Below are positions 62,316 to 64,000 of a stretch of DNA of 64,000 nt, one piece after another. The DNA is from Ailanthus altissimus (Eukaryota > Streptophyta > Magnoliopsida > Sapindales > Simaroubaceae), in assembly GCA_946807835.1 (NCBI GenBank), contig CAMPEX010000001.1, positions 7,827,001 through 7,891,000 of the forward strand, written 5' to 3'. The position numbers were made by a program, and so were the translations under genes. The notes beneath the pieces are model-generated. The model saw only the letters and a list, made by a program, of their open reading frames with translations, ran no database searches and was not told where the DNA came from. Within the stretch, counting starts at the first letter, position 1. Each line of letters begins with the position of its first letter.

Positions 62316-63286
62316 TTACATTGAAGGAACAAGCTCCACAAGAAGCAGCTCCCCGTCAAATCTCAAACCAGATGGTTCAACAGGCTGAAGTAAACCATCC
62401 ACCATTCCACCAAAGACATACAAGTAGCGCCCTGAATAGTCTGTGCAGGCTCGATGAAATGACCGGCAGTTGGGTTTGTAACCCTCTGCTTCCAGTCTTT
62501 TCCACATATTTAGCAATGATCCCTTTGAGTTCAGTGTAGTTTGCCGCATTCTAGTAGATGGTATTGCTTTAACATCCAGCACCCAGAAGTCATCTTTCCG
62601 ATGCCTGTACGAATCTTCCCCTCCATAAATTAATACTCGACCTCCCAGTGCAAGCGAAGCTGAGTGACCAACACGTGGGAGGGAAACTCCTCCAGGTATG
62701 TTCTGTAGTTCATAGGGTATTTGCACCCATTTCAGAAAACCTTCGAACACATCCAGGAACCAAACATCATTAAGCACCTCATAGCCCACTCCTCTCCCAC
62801 CAAATAGAACTGTGCAATTTCCCCCTACGTATGTTAACGAGTGTCCTGAACGGGGTGGAGGTGATGGATGACTTGTGACCTCGTGCCATGAGCCAAAGCA
62901 AAAGTTTTCTGACAGTTCTAAAACCCATGTATCACCCAATCTGAGGCCATACAACCCAATCCCTCCATGAATAACCATCTTCCTGTTATCAATAGAACAT
63001 GCAGCATGGGCCCCACGCGGTGGTGGTGCAATAGACCCAACATCGAGCAGCCTCCACGACAATGTGATGCCTAGGTTCTCATGGCATGCAACCTGTCCTA
63101 CCCATGTATCATTGTGACGGTTGCCACGGTCATTTATTCCTCCGAAAAGAACAAGATAATCACCAATTACAACACATGTATGCCCAAATCTCCCACTAGG
63201 AGTGCCTGAACTAACCTTCTGCCACTTCAGCATCCTCCGAAAATCATTGCAAATGCATGCCACCCATGTATCATCAAGATGGCGTC
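62316..63286 (-). CDS. F-box/kelch-repeat protein, last exon (kelch domain)
   Basis: An open exon of ~323 codons from acceptor CACCGCAG at 63287-63294 to stop TAA at 62316-62318, starting (G)RHLDDTWVACICNDFRR. Five kelch blades are visible: FGHTCVVIGDYLVLFGG, GAHAACSIDNRKMVIHGG, SGHSLTYVGGNCTVLFGG, VGHSASLALGGRVLIYGG and SFHRACTDYSGRYLYVFGG, each followed by a D-x-W strand (HNDTWVGQV, LGDTWVLEL, LNDVWFLDV, KDDFWVLDV). It matches the C-terminal part of the At1g51550 type, a substrate adaptor in SCF ubiquitin ligases. The F-box itself must lie in upstream exons to the right, at or beyond 64000. No stops or shifts, so this gene appears intact. It converges with the kelch gene at 42465-60172. An internal Met at 63261-63263 is not the start, since the frame continues upstream with kelch residues. 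Confidence 0.88.
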
Positions 63287-64000
63287 CTGCGGTGAAGAGA
63301 AATGCAACCCAAAGATATAGCTAGGTATCAAAAGATTAGTTATTATAAGGAAAATCAAGAAGGTGGTAGCCAATTCAAGAGGCTAGTCAGATTTATAGGT
63401 GATTACTTTTACAGGAAAAATAGTAGATGAAATGAGGTGAACTACAGAAGAGTTACTTGCTAGCTACAATTATTTTCCTATTCAGTGGTTTCCATATTTT
63501 TAACTGATGAGTCCAGGACTGAGATCCAATACTTGGCTATCCAATTAACCTATGTACAAATCAGAAATAAAAGGAGCAGAAACAGATTGGATGATTTGGA
63601 AGATTTCTCAAATGTATATCAAATAATTACCACTCCACATCGAGTTCTATGCAGTAATAAAGATCGATTTCTATTGCCATCGATGCTGAAAAGTATTCAA
63701 CTGTGACGTTTGAACTGTCACTGTGAGACAATAGAAAAGTTCAATCTTCTTTTTTCAATTCTGGTAGTACTGAGAGTTCTAAGTACCAAAATATGTTTCA
63801 TTACCAAAATAATGACAATTTTCATTAAGTTTTATTATAGGCATGATTTTTATTCTACAACCATTAGAAATTTCTTTTGTCATGGTTGGCAAAGTCTTTA
63901 AAAATTTCTAATACTAGGAAAAGGATTGTTTCCATGCAAACATTGGTCACATTGTGGCCATACCTCTGGGTTGTTCATATGTAGTGTGTTTGGGAATGCT
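63287..64000 (-). other. Intron of the F-box/kelch gene
   Basis: AT-rich with no open minus-strand frame except possibly the last ~37 bp (63964-64000), which end in a GTATGG donor-like site and whose phase would fit the next exon. Identity of that putative exon could not be confirmed. Confidence 0.5.

Noticed and set aside
63964..64000. Preceding exon of the F-box/kelch gene
   Set aside because: The GTATGG donor and the phase fit, but 37 bp is too little to identify protein sequence.

Overview
The window is nuclear DNA of a flowering plant, most likely a eudicot: it is strongly AT-rich, its genes have GT-AG introns, and it is full of plant transposon families (Ty1/copia and Ty3/gypsy LTR elements, MULE and hAT DNA transposons, L1-type LINEs, a tRNA-derived SINE, MITEs). 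I cannot name the species. I see no tRNA, rRNA or CRISPR locus and nothing bacterial.

Only four host gene loci can be supported. (1) 12325-15890, minus strand: a four-exon gene for a ~145-residue protein that is essentially just the KIX domain of Mediator subunit MED15a; every splice junction keeps frame. (2) 21287-21640, minus: a single-exon serine-rich small protein of the plant CLCSPTxHPGSFRC family. (3) 42465-60172, plus: a seven-exon kelch/galactose-oxidase-like membrane protein of the At3g27220/At1g51540 type. It is swollen to 17.7 kb by transposons in introns 1 and 5 and carries a 1-base deletion and two in-frame TAG codons, so it looks like a recent pseudogene. (4) 62316-63286 and beyond the right edge, minus: the kelch part of an F-box/kelch protein of the At1g51550 type. 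Loci 3 and 4 converge tail to tail.

Layout. 0.3-9.9 kb is transposon debris: a piece of an LTR (family B), an hAT transposase relic, a LINE ORF1 relic, and two complete non-autonomous MULEs with 9-bp target duplications, one holding a GC-rich core. 12.3-15.9 kb is the MED15-like gene with a 487-bp solo LTR in its third intron. 18.9-29 kb holds a SINE, LINE fragments, the serine-rich gene, a MITE, a long-TIR MULE and a truncated MULE transposase. 29.6-40.9 kb is a nested LTR cluster: a family A LTR fragment, an Athila-like gypsy relic, and a family B element whose 5' LTR was hit by a 2.2-kb family A solo LTR (TSD GTTAG), itself hit by a second family A solo LTR in the opposite orientation (TSD AAAAG). 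42.5-60.2 kb is the decaying kelch gene. Its intron 1 holds a rearranged family A insertion (TSD GAATT) with an inward, inverted gag-LTR-PBS block. Its intron 5 holds three tandem hairpin repeats and a 4.4-kb copia element with both LTRs.

The most interesting items are the KIX-only Mediator mini-gene, the rearranged family A insertion with its chimeric PBS/LTR junction, and the genic decay beside an apparently intact F-box/kelch neighbour. No wholly new type of system was evident.
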